A DNA stretch of 64,000 bases, taken from NCBI GenBank assembly GCA_049604415.1, contig JBMYTN010000016.1, positions 1 through 64,000 of the forward strand, in the 5' to 3' direction. Shown piece by piece: positions 1 through 8,950 of this stretch (position 1 is the stretch's first letter; each line of letters opens with the position of its first letter). Origin of the DNA: JBMYTN01 sp049604415. GTDB taxonomy: Bacteria; Pseudomonadota; Alphaproteobacteria; Rhodospirillales; Rhodospirillaceae. The notes under the pieces are model-generated. The model searched no databases, was not told the origin of the DNA, and worked only from the letters and a program-made list of their open reading frames with translations. A program made the translations under genes and the position numbers.

Positions 1-17
1 CCTGTCGTGAGACATAA

Positions 18-47
18 AAGAAATACCAAGGCCGGAGGCCGCCCGGC
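18..47 (-). terminator. Possible terminator after greA
   Basis: Read on the minus strand, a GCCGG/CCGGC stem (positions 43-47 with 31-35) is followed by a T-rich stretch over positions 30 down to 12. It lies about 50 bases after the greA stop codon and is placed correctly for a Rho-independent terminator. The stem is only 5 bp and the T tract is interrupted, so this is tentative. Confidence 0.4.
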
Positions 48-97
48 GTTTGAGGGCAACAAAATTCAGGCGCAGCCCGAACCAATCCAAACACTTA

Positions 98-571
98 TTA
101 CCCGTATTTGACCATCGAGACTTCGTAGAACTTGGAGCCGCCTGGGGCCTTGACCTCGATGGAATCGCCGGTGCTTTTGCCAATCAAGGCGCGCCCAATG
201 GGCGAATGCACACTAATCCGGCCCTGGGCCAGGTCGGCCTCATGGGGGCCGACAACCTGATAGGTCATTTCATCATCGGTGTCTTCGTCGATCACCGTGA
301 CCGTGGCACCAAAGCGCACGGTGTCCCCGGATAGTTTGGAAATGTCGATCACCTCGGCCCGGCTGATCACATCTTCCAGTTCTTTGATCCGCCCTTCAAC
401 AAAGCTCTGCCGCTCCCGGGCCGCGTGATACTCGGCGTTTTCGGACAAATCGCCATGCTCGCGGGCTTCACTGATGGCCCGAATGACAGCCGGGCGTTCC
501 TGGGACTTCAAAGTCTTCAACTCGCTCTCCAGCCGGTCCAAGCCGTCTGAAGTCATGGGAATCTTTTCCAT
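98..571 (-). CDS. greA: Transcription elongation factor GreA
   Basis: GreA binds in the RNA polymerase secondary channel and stimulates cleavage of backtracked RNA so that stalled elongation resumes. The 157-residue product has the normal family length. The N-terminal half is the antiparallel coiled coil, with the catalytic acidic tip motif DLSENAEY at residues 41-48 (D41, E44). Residues from about 80 form the FKBP-like C-terminal domain, with the characteristic SPIGRALIGK and GDSIEV segments. The ATG is preceded by GAGG at suitable spacing. It lies downstream of carB on the same strand with a 299-base gap, so it probably has its own promoter as well as possible read-through from carAB. The identification is secure. 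Confidence 0.97.
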   Translation of the reverse strand: MEKIPMTSDGLDRLESELKTLKSQERPAVIRAISEAREHGDLSENAEYHAARERQSFVEGRIKELEDVISRAEVIDISKLSGDTVRFGATVTVIDEDTDDEMTYQVVGPHEADLAQGRISVHSPIGRALIGKSTGDSIEVKAPGGSKFYEVSMVKYG

Positions 572-870
572 ATGTGAACCTCGGGACTTTCCCTTATGTG
601 GCCGTGGTAAAGCAGGACCGCAGGAGGACTGCTAAAGGGCCGATCTGTTCCAACACCACGTCCTACAAAGGCATTGTGGCTAAATTTCTATTCGTCCTTC
701 CAAATATTCCACCGTGGGACCGGGGTTGGCGGTCCTAAAAGTGAAACGACATCGCTTCTCGGAATGTGCCCTGGGCGGTTGCGGAGAGGCGGGTGGCTGG
801 AGGGACGCAGGTCCGGGCCGGTCTGTCGACCCCTTGCGTGCGCATCAGCAAAGGCTGTGGCGACTCAAGG
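572..870. other. carB-greA intergenic region
   Basis: This 299-base gap separates the carB stop from the greA start, both read on the minus strand. It should carry the greA promoter and any carB terminator. The short reading frames in it have no recognisable protein sequence and no good ribosome binding site. I see no clear -35/-10 pair that I would defend. Confidence 0.4.
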
Positions 871-3800
871 CTACCTAAAATATTCCTGAAGTGGTGTGAC
901 TTCAAGATGGCCATCGCGTAAAGCGCGCATCGCCCCGACCGCCGCTGCGGCCCCGGCGATGGTGGTATAATGCGATATCCCGTTCATCAGGGCCATGCGC
1001 CGGATCTCAAAACTATCGCGCAAGGACCGGGCCCCGGCGGTGGTGTTGATGACCAGATGAATATCACCGGAGATCAGCGCATCCACGCAATTCGGGCGTC
1101 CTTCCAGGACCTTAAGCACCGTATCGACATTTAGACCTTTGCTCTTCAGGAACGCCGCCGTGCCCCGGGTGGCCATCAGATTGAAGCCCATGGTTGCCAG
1201 CTCCAAGGCGATGGCCAACATCGGGTCCTTATCGGCATCTTTCACCGAAATAAAGGCCGTGCCAGTGGTGGGCAATTTGACCCCGGCTCCAAGCTGAGAT
1301 TTGGCAAAGGCGCGTTCAAAATTGCTGTCGATTCCCATCACCTCGCCGGTGGATTTCATTTCCGGGCCTAAGACAATGTCGACACCAGGGAAGCGGGCGA
1401 AGGGGAACACGGCCTCTTTCACCGCCACATGGTCCGGTTGGGTGGTTGGCAGATCAAACCCGCTTAAGGGCTCCCCCGCCATCAGGCGCGCGGCAATCTT
1501 GGCGATGGGCACCCCGGTGGCCTTGGCAACAAAGGGTACGGTCCGGCTGGCCCGGGGATTGACCTCCAGGATGTAAATCTCGTCGCCTTGAATGGCGAAT
1601 TGGATGTTCATCAAACCAATCACGCCCAGCGCTTTGGCCAGCTTTTCGGTCTGAACCTGCAACTCGGCCACCATGGCCTCGCTGAGGGAATAGGGCGGCA
1701 GGGAGCAAGCGCTGTCGCCGGAATGAATGCCGGCTTCTTCGATATGCTGCATCACCCCGGCCACATGGACTGCTTTGCCATCGGACAGCGCATCCACATC
1801 GACCTCAATGGCCCCGGACAGATAGCCGTCGATCAGCACCGGATTGTCGCCGGAGACCTTCACTGCCGAGGTGATATAGGCCTCCAACTGGTCCTGATCG
1901 GAGACGATCTGCATCGCCCGTCCGCCCAGCACATAGGAGGGCCGGATGACCACCGGATAGCCAATTTCGGTGACAATGGCGATGGCTTCCTCGCGGGTTT
2001 TGGCGGTGCCATTGGGCGGTTGTTTCAGGCCCAGCTCAGAAATCAACTTTTGGAACCGCTCCCGGTCCTCGGCCAGATCAATCGCATCGGGCGGGGTGCC
2101 CAACACCGGGATTTGCGCCCGCTCCAGGTCATGGGCCAGCTTCAGCGGCGTTTGCCCGCCAAACTGAACGATGACGCCTTTGACATAGCCCTTGGTCTGT
2201 TCCTTGCGGATCAAGGCGATCACATCTTCCGAGGACAGCGGTTCAAAATACAGCCGGTCCGAAGTGTCGTAATCGGTCGAAACGGTTTCCGGGTTGCAGT
2301 TGACCATGATGGTTTCATAGCCAACCTCGGACAGGGCATAGGCGGCATGGACACAACAATAGTCGAACTCGATGCCTTGGCCGATCCGGTTCGGACCACC
2401 GCCTAAGATCACCACCTTGGTTTTTTCTTGCGGGTCGGATTCGCATTCCGCCGGGGACAGGCCATTGCCCTCAAAGGCGGAATACATATAGGGCGTGCGC
2501 GAGGCAAACTCGGCCGCACAGGTGTCGATCCGCTTATAGGCCGGATGCACATCGAGCACATCGCGGCGGAAGGCGACCTCTTTTAAGGTCTTGCCGGTCA
2601 ACGTGGACAACCGTTTGTCAGAAAAGCCCATTTGCTTGATCCGGGCCATGGCTTGCGCGTCATTGGGCAGGCCATCGCGGCGCAAGGCTTCCTCGGTATC
2701 GACAATGGCTTTGATCTGTTCCAGGAACCAGGGCTCATAGGCGCAGGCCCCATGGACATCCTCGATGCTCATGCCATGGCGGAAGGCCTGGGCAATCCCC
2801 AGCAAACGGTCCGGGCGCGGTTGCGACAGATGGGCGCGGATGGCATTGGCCCCATCCTCTCCGGTGGCCCCCGGGATTTCAATCTCGTTCAACCCATCCA
2901 GGCCAGTCTCCAGAGAGCGCAGGCCCTTTTGCAGGCTTTCGGCAAAGGTCCGCCCAATGGCCATGGCCTCGCCGACCGACTTCATCGAAGTGGTCAGCAG
3001 CGGATCGGTGTCCGGGAATTTTTCGAAGGTAAAGCGCGGCAGTTTGGTGACCACATAATCGATGGTCGGCTCAAAGGAGGCCGGTGTGACGCCGGTAATG
3101 TCGTTGCTCAGTTCATCCAGGGTATAGCCCACCGCCAGCTTGGCAGCGACCTTGGCAATCGGGAAGCCGGTGGCCTTAGATGCCAGGGCCGAGGACCGCG
3201 AGACCCGGGGGTTCATCTCAATCACCACCAATTCACCATCGGCGGGGTTGACCGCAAACTGGACATTGGAGCCGCCGGTTTCGACCCCGATCTCCCGCAA
3301 GCAGGCAATCGAGGCATTGCGCATCACCTGATATTCCTTGTCGGTCAGGGTCAGGGCCGGGGCCACGGTGATGGAATCGCCGGTATGGACTCCCATCGGG
3401 TCCACATTTTCAATGGCGCAGACGATGATGCAGTTGTCCGCCCGGTCGCGGACCACCTCCATCTCATATTCCTTCCAGCCCAACACCGATTGCTCGACCA
3501 GGACCTCATGGACCGGGGAGGCGGCGAGGCCGGAGCTGACAATGCGCTCGAACTCTTCCTTGTTATAGGCAATCCCGCCACCTTGGCCGCCCAAGGTGAA
3601 GGAGGGGCGCATGATCAGCGGCAAGCCGATATCGTCCAGCGCGCCGCGAGCTTCTTCCAGCGATTTGACCACAATGGAACGCGGGCATTTCAGCCCAATC
3701 TTTTCCATCGCCTCACGGAACAGCTGGCGGTCTTCGGCCTTGGCAATCACATCCTTGCGCGCCGCGATCATCTCGACGCCGTATTTTTCCAAAATACCGC

Positions 3801-4113
3801 GCTCTGCCAGGGTCATGGCGGTGTTCAACCCGGTTTGCCCGCCCATGGTCGGCAGCAGAGCGTCCGGACGCTCCTTTTCGATCACGGCGGCGACCATTTC
3901 CGGGGTGATCGGCTCCACATAGGTTCGATCCGCCGTTTCCGGATCGGTCATGATGGTTGCGGGATTGGAGTTGACCAGAATGACCCGATAGCCCTCTTCC
4001 CGCAGGGCCTTACACGCCTGCGCCCCGGAATAGTCGAATTCGCAGGCCTGTCCGATAACAATGGGACCGGCGCCGATGATCAGAATGCTTTCGATATCCG
4101 TGCGTTTGGGCAT
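871..4113 (-). CDS. carB: Carbamoyl-phosphate synthase large subunit
   Basis: CarB makes carbamoyl phosphate from bicarbonate, ammonia (supplied by CarA) and two ATP, feeding pyrimidine and arginine synthesis. The 1080-residue product has the standard length and order: first ATP-grasp half (about residues 1-400), oligomerisation segment (about 420-540), second ATP-grasp half (about 560-930) and C-terminal MGS-like regulatory domain (about 945-1075). The paired ATP-grasp signatures (RPSFTLGGQGGG and RPSYVLGGRAM) and both EMNPR/EVNPR metal-binding motifs are present. carA lies 93 bases upstream on the same strand, so the two probably form an operon. There is no sign of truncation. Confidence 0.98.
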   Translation of the reverse strand: MPKRTDIESILIIGAGPIVIGQACEFDYSGAQACKALREEGYRVILVNSNPATIMTDPETADRTYVEPITPEMVAAVIEKERPDALLPTMGGQTGLNTAMTLAERGILEKYGVEMIAARKDVIAKAEDRQLFREAMEKIGLKCPRSIVVKSLEEARGALDDIGLPLIMRPSFTLGGQGGGIAYNKEEFERIVSSGLAASPVHEVLVEQSVLGWKEYEMEVVRDRADNCIIVCAIENVDPMGVHTGDSITVAPALTLTDKEYQVMRNASIACLREIGVETGGSNVQFAVNPADGELVVIEMNPRVSRSSALASKATGFPIAKVAAKLAVGYTLDELSNDITGVTPASFEPTIDYVVTKLPRFTFEKFPDTDPLLTTSMKSVGEAMAIGRTFAESLQKGLRSLETGLDGLNEIEIPGATGEDGANAIRAHLSQPRPDRLLGIAQAFRHGMSIEDVHGACAYEPWFLEQIKAIVDTEEALRRDGLPNDAQAMARIKQMGFSDKRLSTLTGKTLKEVAFRRDVLDVHPAYKRIDTCAAEFASRTPYMYSAFEGNGLSPAECESDPQEKTKVVILGGGPNRIGQGIEFDYCCVHAAYALSEVGYETIMVNCNPETVSTDYDTSDRLYFEPLSSEDVIALIRKEQTKGYVKGVIVQFGGQTPLKLAHDLERAQIPVLGTPPDAIDLAEDRERFQKLISELGLKQPPNGTAKTREEAIAIVTEIGYPVVIRPSYVLGGRAMQIVSDQDQLEAYITSAVKVSGDNPVLIDGYLSGAIEVDVDALSDGKAVHVAGVMQHIEEAGIHSGDSACSLPPYSLSEAMVAELQVQTEKLAKALGVIGLMNIQFAIQGDEIYILEVNPRASRTVPFVAKATGVPIAKIAARLMAGEPLSGFDLPTTQPDHVAVKEAVFPFARFPGVDIVLGPEMKSTGEVMGIDSNFERAFAKSQLGAGVKLPTTGTAFISVKDADKDPMLAIALELATMGFNLMATRGTAAFLKSKGLNVDTVLKVLEGRPNCVDALISGDIHLVINTTAGARSLRDSFEIRRMALMNGISHYTTIAGAAAAVGAMRALRDGHLEVTPLQEYFR

Positions 4114-4206
4114 GCGATGTGTTCCAGGTCGGACCGCCGGACAAACTCGGCGGTGGGTGTGCGTCAGCGGCGTGCAGGGTGGTGCTTAAGAGCGTTTGGC
4201 GCGTTC

Positions 4207-5379
4207 TTAAGCCTTTGCGGCGTCCATTAGATCGGTGAAGCGTTTGAACAGATAATGGCTGTCTTGTGGACCGGGGGAGGCCTCCGGGTGGTATTGGACC
4301 GAGAAGATCGGACGATCCTTGACCGCCAGGCCCTCCAGCACCCCATCAAACAGGCTGGTATGGGTTTCCTCGACGCCGTCGGGCAGGCTGTCCCGATCCA
4401 CGGCGAAGCCATGATTCATGGAGGTGATTTCCACCTTGCCCGTGGTGTGCTCCTTAACCGGGTGATTGGCGCCTCGGTGGCCGGTGGGCATCTTATAGGT
4501 CTTGGCTCCCAGCGCCAGGGCCAGCATTTGATGGCCCAAGCAGATGCCAAACACCGGCTTGCCACTGTCCAGCAGGGCTTGGATCACAGGGACCGCATAG
4601 CTGCCGGTGGCCGCCGGGTCTCCGGGACCGTTGGACAGGAAATAGCCGTCGGCTTCATGGCGGAGCACGGTTTCGGGATCTGCCGTGGCAGGCAGCACAG
4701 TGATCTCGCAGCCCTCTGAGGCGAGGCAGCGCAGAATGTTGCGTTTCGCCCCGTAATCGATCGCGACGACCTTATGGCGCGCTGTGTCCACCTGGCCGAA
4801 GCCCTCGTCCAGGCTCCACCGGGTTTCCCGCCAGTCATAGCTTTGGGTGCAGGACACTTCTTTGGCCAGATCCATGCCTTCCAGCCCGGGCAGCGCCGCC
4901 GCCTGGGCCTGCAGTGCTTCAATGTCAAAGACGCCCTCGGGATTGTGGGCGACCAAGCCATTGGGGGCCGCGCCCGCATCGCGGATCAGGCGGGTGAGTT
5001 GCCGGGTGTCGATACCACTCAAGCCGACCAAATTGCGCTCTTTGAGCCAGGCGTCGAGATGGTTGGCCGCCCGCCAATTGGCCGGGTTGGTGATGTCGGC
5101 ACGCAGGATCAGCCCCCGGGCCGCCGTCACCGTGCTTTCGATGTCTTCCGGATTGGTGCCGACATTGCCGATATGGGGGAAACAGAAGGTGATGATCTGT
5201 CCAGCATAGGACGGATCGGTCAGCACCTCCTGATAGCCGGTCATGGCAGTGTTAAAGCAGACCTCGCCGTCGGCAACCCCGGTCGCCCCAAGGCCACGGC
5301 CCCAAAACAGCCTCCCATCCGCAAGGACCAGAACAGCGGTCGCATCAGCGGGCTTGGGGGGCGGCGGGGTGGCGGTCAT
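4207..5379 (-). CDS. carA: Carbamoyl-phosphate synthase small subunit
   Basis: CarA is the glutaminase subunit that hydrolyses glutamine and channels ammonia to CarB. The 390-residue product has the N-terminal CPSase small-chain domain (GRLFWGRG, NTAMTGYQEVLTDPSYAGQ) and a C-terminal class I glutamine amidotransferase domain. The nucleophile is Cys280 in GICLGHQ, and the HPEASPGP motif near residue 366 carries the catalytic His and Glu. An AAGGA ribosome binding site precedes the ATG. It is the first gene of carA-carB and is divergent from yqeY across a 676-base region. No defects are visible. Confidence 0.98.
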   Translation of the reverse strand: MTATPPPPKPADATAVLVLADGRLFWGRGLGATGVADGEVCFNTAMTGYQEVLTDPSYAGQIITFCFPHIGNVGTNPEDIESTVTAARGLILRADITNPANWRAANHLDAWLKERNLVGLSGIDTRQLTRLIRDAGAAPNGLVAHNPEGVFDIEALQAQAAALPGLEGMDLAKEVSCTQSYDWRETRWSLDEGFGQVDTARHKVVAIDYGAKRNILRCLASEGCEITVLPATADPETVLRHEADGYFLSNGPGDPAATGSYAVPVIQALLDSGKPVFGICLGHQMLALALGAKTYKMPTGHRGANHPVKEHTTGKVEITSMNHGFAVDRDSLPDGVEETHTSLFDGVLEGLAVKDRPIFSVQYHPEASPGPQDSHYLFKRFTDLMDAAKA

Positions 5380-6055
5380 GGCCTGGATTCCTTACATTAA
5401 CCTTTGGAGGGGATTTGTGGACCAAATCCCGAGACGACCGAGCCGATCTGCCGCCCATATGGGGCAAGAAAGTTGCCTTGGGTACGGCTATTTACAGATC
5501 CTGGAGGTGTTCGGCCCGGTCTCCCGGCGCGAGTCATGTCCCGAAGGCAAGTTGCGAGCCTCCGGGCCCGACTCAAGCAAAGCGAGAAAATGCTCTGGAG
5601 TCGGCGCAAAAAACACTGCGCGCATATGGGAGGACTGGGCAGAGCCGGATCGTGGACCCTGGTCGTCCGGGGAAAGCCTTAAGGGGTTATCCCGGCCCTG
5701 TCAAGCGTCTGTGAGAAACCAAAAATACGTGTAATCAATGTCTTACCGCAACGCGTCGAGATTGCTGGTTTTTCTGAAGAAAGACCGGTTTTGGTGAAAG
5801 GCTCTCTTTACCTTTCAACCAAACTTGCAGTACCTTCCTGCCCCTTGGCCCGAGGGCAGCGACATGTTCTGGTCGCGAAACAAGCCTGGGCCCATTACAC
5901 TGACGGCAGCGCGCCCCCCTTAAGACCTCCTAAGGCATGGTCATCGGGGCGCGTCGAATAAAGAGTTCGGTGATTAAAGCGCCCGAGGCCGCCTCACATA
6001 GATGAAAGAGGCACGCACAGGCCAGTCATGTTCCATACCGAGGGAGAAGACCACG
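5380..6055. other. carA / yqeY divergent intergenic region
   Basis: This 676-base region separates two divergent operons. Reading frames inside it look like noise. Visible structure includes a candidate minus-strand promoter (5676-5704) and two neighbouring hairpins: GGTTTTTCT/AGAAAGACC at about 5768-5787, and TTGGTGAAAGG (5791-5801) with CCTTTCAACCAA (5811-5822). They could belong to a leader, but the direction is unclear. A long untranslated leader for carAB is possible. Confidence 0.4.
5676..5704 (-). promoter_or_regulatory. Candidate sigma-70 promoter for carAB
   Basis: On the minus strand a perfect TTGACA (-35, positions 5704-5699) is followed, after a 17-base spacer, by TAAGGC as a weak -10 (5681-5676). 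Transcription would start near 5669 and give a leader of about 290 bases before carA. The -35 and spacing are good but the -10 is poor, so this is a suggestion only. Confidence 0.35.
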
Positions 6056-6511
6056 ATGCTGCGTTCCCAGCTTGGTGATGCGCTCAAAGATGCGGTCCGG
6101 TCCAAGGACCAGCGTGCGGTTTTGACCATCCGTCTGATTTTGGCGGCGTTAAAGGACAGAGATATTTGTGCGCGGGGCAAGGGCAACACCGAGGGCATCG
6201 AAGAAGCCGACATCCTCTCCATGCTGCAATCCATGGTCAAACAACGCCAAGAAAGCATTGCGCTCTATGAGCAAGGTGGTCGGTTGGAATTAGCCGAACG
6301 CGAACAGGAAGAAATTGGTGTCATCCAACGCTTCCTGCCCGAGCCCATGAGCGGCGAAGAGCTGCATCAAGCGGTCTCGGACACCATTGCCGAAGTTGAT
6401 GCCCATGGTCTGAAAGATATGGGCCGGGTGATGGCCAGTTTGAAACAACGCTTTCCAGGTCGGATGGACTTCTGCCAGGCCTCGGCTGTCGCTCGCGGCC
6501 ATTTGGTGTAA
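6056..6511 (+). CDS. GatB/YqeY domain protein
   Basis: This is a YqeY-family protein of 151 residues, similar to the C-terminal tail domain of the amidotransferase subunit GatB. The domain binds tRNA in GatB, but the role of the stand-alone protein is not settled. Family signatures are the LRSQLGDALKDAVRSKD start, ADILSMLQSMVKQRQESI in the middle, and LPEPMSGEEL and KDMGRVMASLKQRFPGRMD near the end. The open frame extends upstream to 6002, but the ATG at 6056 matches the usual family start. It lies 53 bases upstream of dnaG, taking the place of rpsU in the enteric rpsU-dnaG-rpoD operon. Confidence 0.9.
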   Translation: MLRSQLGDALKDAVRSKDQRAVLTIRLILAALKDRDICARGKGNTEGIEEADILSMLQSMVKQRQESIALYEQGGRLELAEREQEEIGVIQRFLPEPMSGEELHQAVSDTIAEVDAHGLKDMGRVMASLKQRFPGRMDFCQASAVARGHLV

Positions 6512-6564
6512 TATCCTCTGCGTAACCGTGGTTTCTGACCCACCAGGACGGAGAGGATGAGGTC

Positions 6565-8478
6565 GTGGCCCTGCCTCATGCTTTCTTGGATGATTTGCGC
6601 ACCCGGACCAGCCTGTCCGATGTGGTCGGGCGCCGGGTCAAGCTGATCCGGGGCGCCCCCGGCGAATTCAAGGGCCTCTGCCCCTTCCATAATGAAAAGA
6701 CCCCATCCTTCACTGTCTCTGACGCGAAGGGGTTTTTCCATTGCTTCGGCTGTGGGGCCCATGGCGATGTGATCGCCTTTGAAATGCGGGCGGGCAATCT
6801 GCCCTTCATGGATGCCATCGAAAAACTGGCGGGCGAGGCCGGGCTCGACATTCCGCGCCCCGACCCTAAGGAGCGGGAAAAGGTCAAACGCCGGGCCTCC
6901 CTGCGCGAGGTGATGGAGATGGCAACCCGGTTCTATGCCGGGAAGCTCGACAGCCCGGAAGGCACCGAGGCCCAGCGCTATTTGCTCGGGCGCGGCTTGT
7001 CGCGGGAAACCATCAAGCGGTTTGGCTTGGGCTGGGCTCCGGCGGGCAATGCCCTCAAAGCCGCCTTGGCTCGAGAATCGGTGCCACCGGATGACATGGT
7101 CGAGGCTGCCCTGGTCACCCGCCATGAGGATGGCGCGATCACCGATTATTTCCGCGACCGGGTGATTTTTCCCATCGAAGACGCCGGGGGCCGCCCGGTG
7201 GGCTTCGGGGGCCGGATCATGGGCAAGGGCGAGCCGAAATATCTCAACAGCCGCGACGGCACCCTGTTCCACAAGGGCGGCCTGCTGTTCAACCTCGCCC
7301 GCGCCCGCGAGCCTGCCCGACAACAAGGCGCGTTGCTGGTGGTCGAAGGCTATATGGATGTGATCGCCTTGGCCGAGCATGGCATTGAGCATGCGGTGGC
7401 CCCCCTTGGCACGGCGATGACCGAAGACCAGCTGCGTTTGGCCTGGAAGGCTGCCGACCGGGTGGTGTTGTGCTTTGATGGCGATAAGGCTGGACGCAAG
7501 GCCGCAGAACGGGCTTTGCGCCGGGCCTTGCCGCTGATGGATTCCAGACGCCGCTTGTTGATCTGTCTCTTGCCCGAGGGCCAGGATCCAGATGATCTTG
7601 TCCGCCAAGCGGGCGTGGATGGCTTCCACCGGGTCGCCGACGCTGCCCAGGATTCCGTGGAGTTTGCCTGGAAACTGGTGGGCGAAGGCCTCGCGACGGG
7701 CCAAGCCAGCCCCAGCGATTTCGCAGCGGCAGAAGCCTTGGTCAAAGAGCTGTCCGGCCTGATCGCGGATCAGGATCTGCGTTATTTCTTCACCCAGGAC
7801 CTCAGCCGCCGGGTCAAGGATCGGTTTTATTCCCTCACCCGGGGCCGCACCGGTCAGGATCCCCGCCGCTCCGGGTCCATGCCGCCGGGCTGGGCTCCTG
7901 GGATGGCGACAGCCGGAGGGCGCGGCCGACGGGGTCAAGCCAAGCCTCTGGGCGAAATGAGCAGCGTACCGGTCCTGCCTGTGCCGGTGAACGCGGATCG
8001 GGTGCGCCATCTGCTCGCTTTGTCTTGCATGGTGAACTACCCAGGACTTTACGGTCGGATCGAAGAGGATTTTTACCGCTTCGACTTCGCCGATGAGGAT
8101 CTGCGGGATGCCTATGCGTTTTTAGACGAACTGCTGATGGCCGAGGGGCCTGACGGCGAAGAGGACAGGTCTTTGGGCCGAGAGGCTGTCATGGACCGGC
8201 TCGCGGTGGCCTATCCGGATGTGGCGGCGGATCTTTTGGCCTTGGACCGCGCCGGGCATGGTGGATTTTTGGCCCCTGGGCAGGATCAACGCCGGATCTA
8301 TTCGGCTTGGCGTCATCTCTTGTCGATGTTGGTGGTGGAGGAGATGCGGCGGGATTTGATCGCCGCCATGGATCGATTCGGTGCGGAACAGACCTACGAG
8401 TCGCTGGCCCATTTGCAAACAATCAGTGCCATGGTCTACGCCTCCTATGAGGTTGCCGAGGAGGAGGGCGCGGCGTAA
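6565..8478 (+). CDS. dnaG: DNA primase
   Basis: DnaG synthesises the RNA primers for replication. The 637-residue product has the N-terminal CHC2 zinc finger (C39, H42, C60, C63, in CPFHNEKTPSF and FHCFGCGAHGD) and the TOPRIM catalytic core, with E near residue 260 in VVEGYMDVIAL and the DGDKAG metal site near residue 306. A C-terminal helicase-binding region from about 480 onward follows a Gly/Arg-rich linker. The start is GTG, preceded by GGAGAGG. It sits between yqeY and rpoD on the same strand, in the macromolecular-synthesis arrangement. Length and motifs are normal. Confidence 0.97.
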   Translation: MALPHAFLDDLRTRTSLSDVVGRRVKLIRGAPGEFKGLCPFHNEKTPSFTVSDAKGFFHCFGCGAHGDVIAFEMRAGNLPFMDAIEKLAGEAGLDIPRPDPKEREKVKRRASLREVMEMATRFYAGKLDSPEGTEAQRYLLGRGLSRETIKRFGLGWAPAGNALKAALARESVPPDDMVEAALVTRHEDGAITDYFRDRVIFPIEDAGGRPVGFGGRIMGKGEPKYLNSRDGTLFHKGGLLFNLARAREPARQQGALLVVEGYMDVIALAEHGIEHAVAPLGTAMTEDQLRLAWKAADRVVLCFDGDKAGRKAAERALRRALPLMDSRRRLLICLLPEGQDPDDLVRQAGVDGFHRVADAAQDSVEFAWKLVGEGLATGQASPSDFAAAEALVKELSGLIADQDLRYFFTQDLSRRVKDRFYSLTRGRTGQDPRRSGSMPPGWAPGMATAGGRGRRGQAKPLGEMSSVPVLPVPVNADRVRHLLALSCMVNYPGLYGRIEEDFYRFDFADEDLRDAYAFLDELLMAEGPDGEEDRSLGREAVMDRLAVAYPDVAADLLALDRAGHGGFLAPGQDQRRIYSAWRHLLSMLVVEEMRRDLIAAMDRFGAEQTYESLAHLQTISAMVYASYEVAEEEGAA

Positions 8479-8950
8479 CGCGCGGATTCCCTAGAGTTTT
8501 CGACTCGAGGACCGGGATTGAGCGACTCCGCAGTTCTTCAGGATTTGCCGCTGTTGACTCTGGGCCGGACCCATCGTATGCAACCCGACTTTCCGGCGGT
8601 GATTTGAACGGGCTGGGACCACACTGATCGCGGGTATGCCAGGGCTGGCAGGAACCCTTTTGGCTGTGGGCTCGATAGTGGCAACGGTCCCCCTTGCGAA
8701 TCTTCCTTGGAAAACCGACCTGTGTTGGTCTTGGTCCGATGGACCGCGCACCATACATAGGAGCGATGCCAACAGTCTGTGCCCAGAAGCGGAGGGGCCG
8801 GATTTCTCTTGATTGGCGAGCTTTTAGCGGAATTGGACGCCGTCTGATTTCGAAAACGGTTTTGTGGGGCGTGTATCGGATCTGCGAGACGGTTTGGTTT
8901 GAACCGGCACCGGGCATTTCATTTTGGTTTCAGGTAAGGATGGGCAGCGT
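8479..8950. other. dnaG-rpoD intergenic region
   Basis: These 472 bases separate dnaG from rpoD. The gap is unusually long for two genes of one operon, so rpoD very likely has its own promoter here. Reading frames on either strand are rich in Arg, Pro and Ser with no family resemblance, and I treat them as noise. I could not pick out a convincing promoter or heat-shock element by eye. Confidence 0.35.

Noticed and set aside
6367..8010. 547-codon minus-strand frame over dnaG
   Set aside because: Antisense shadow of a clear primase gene.
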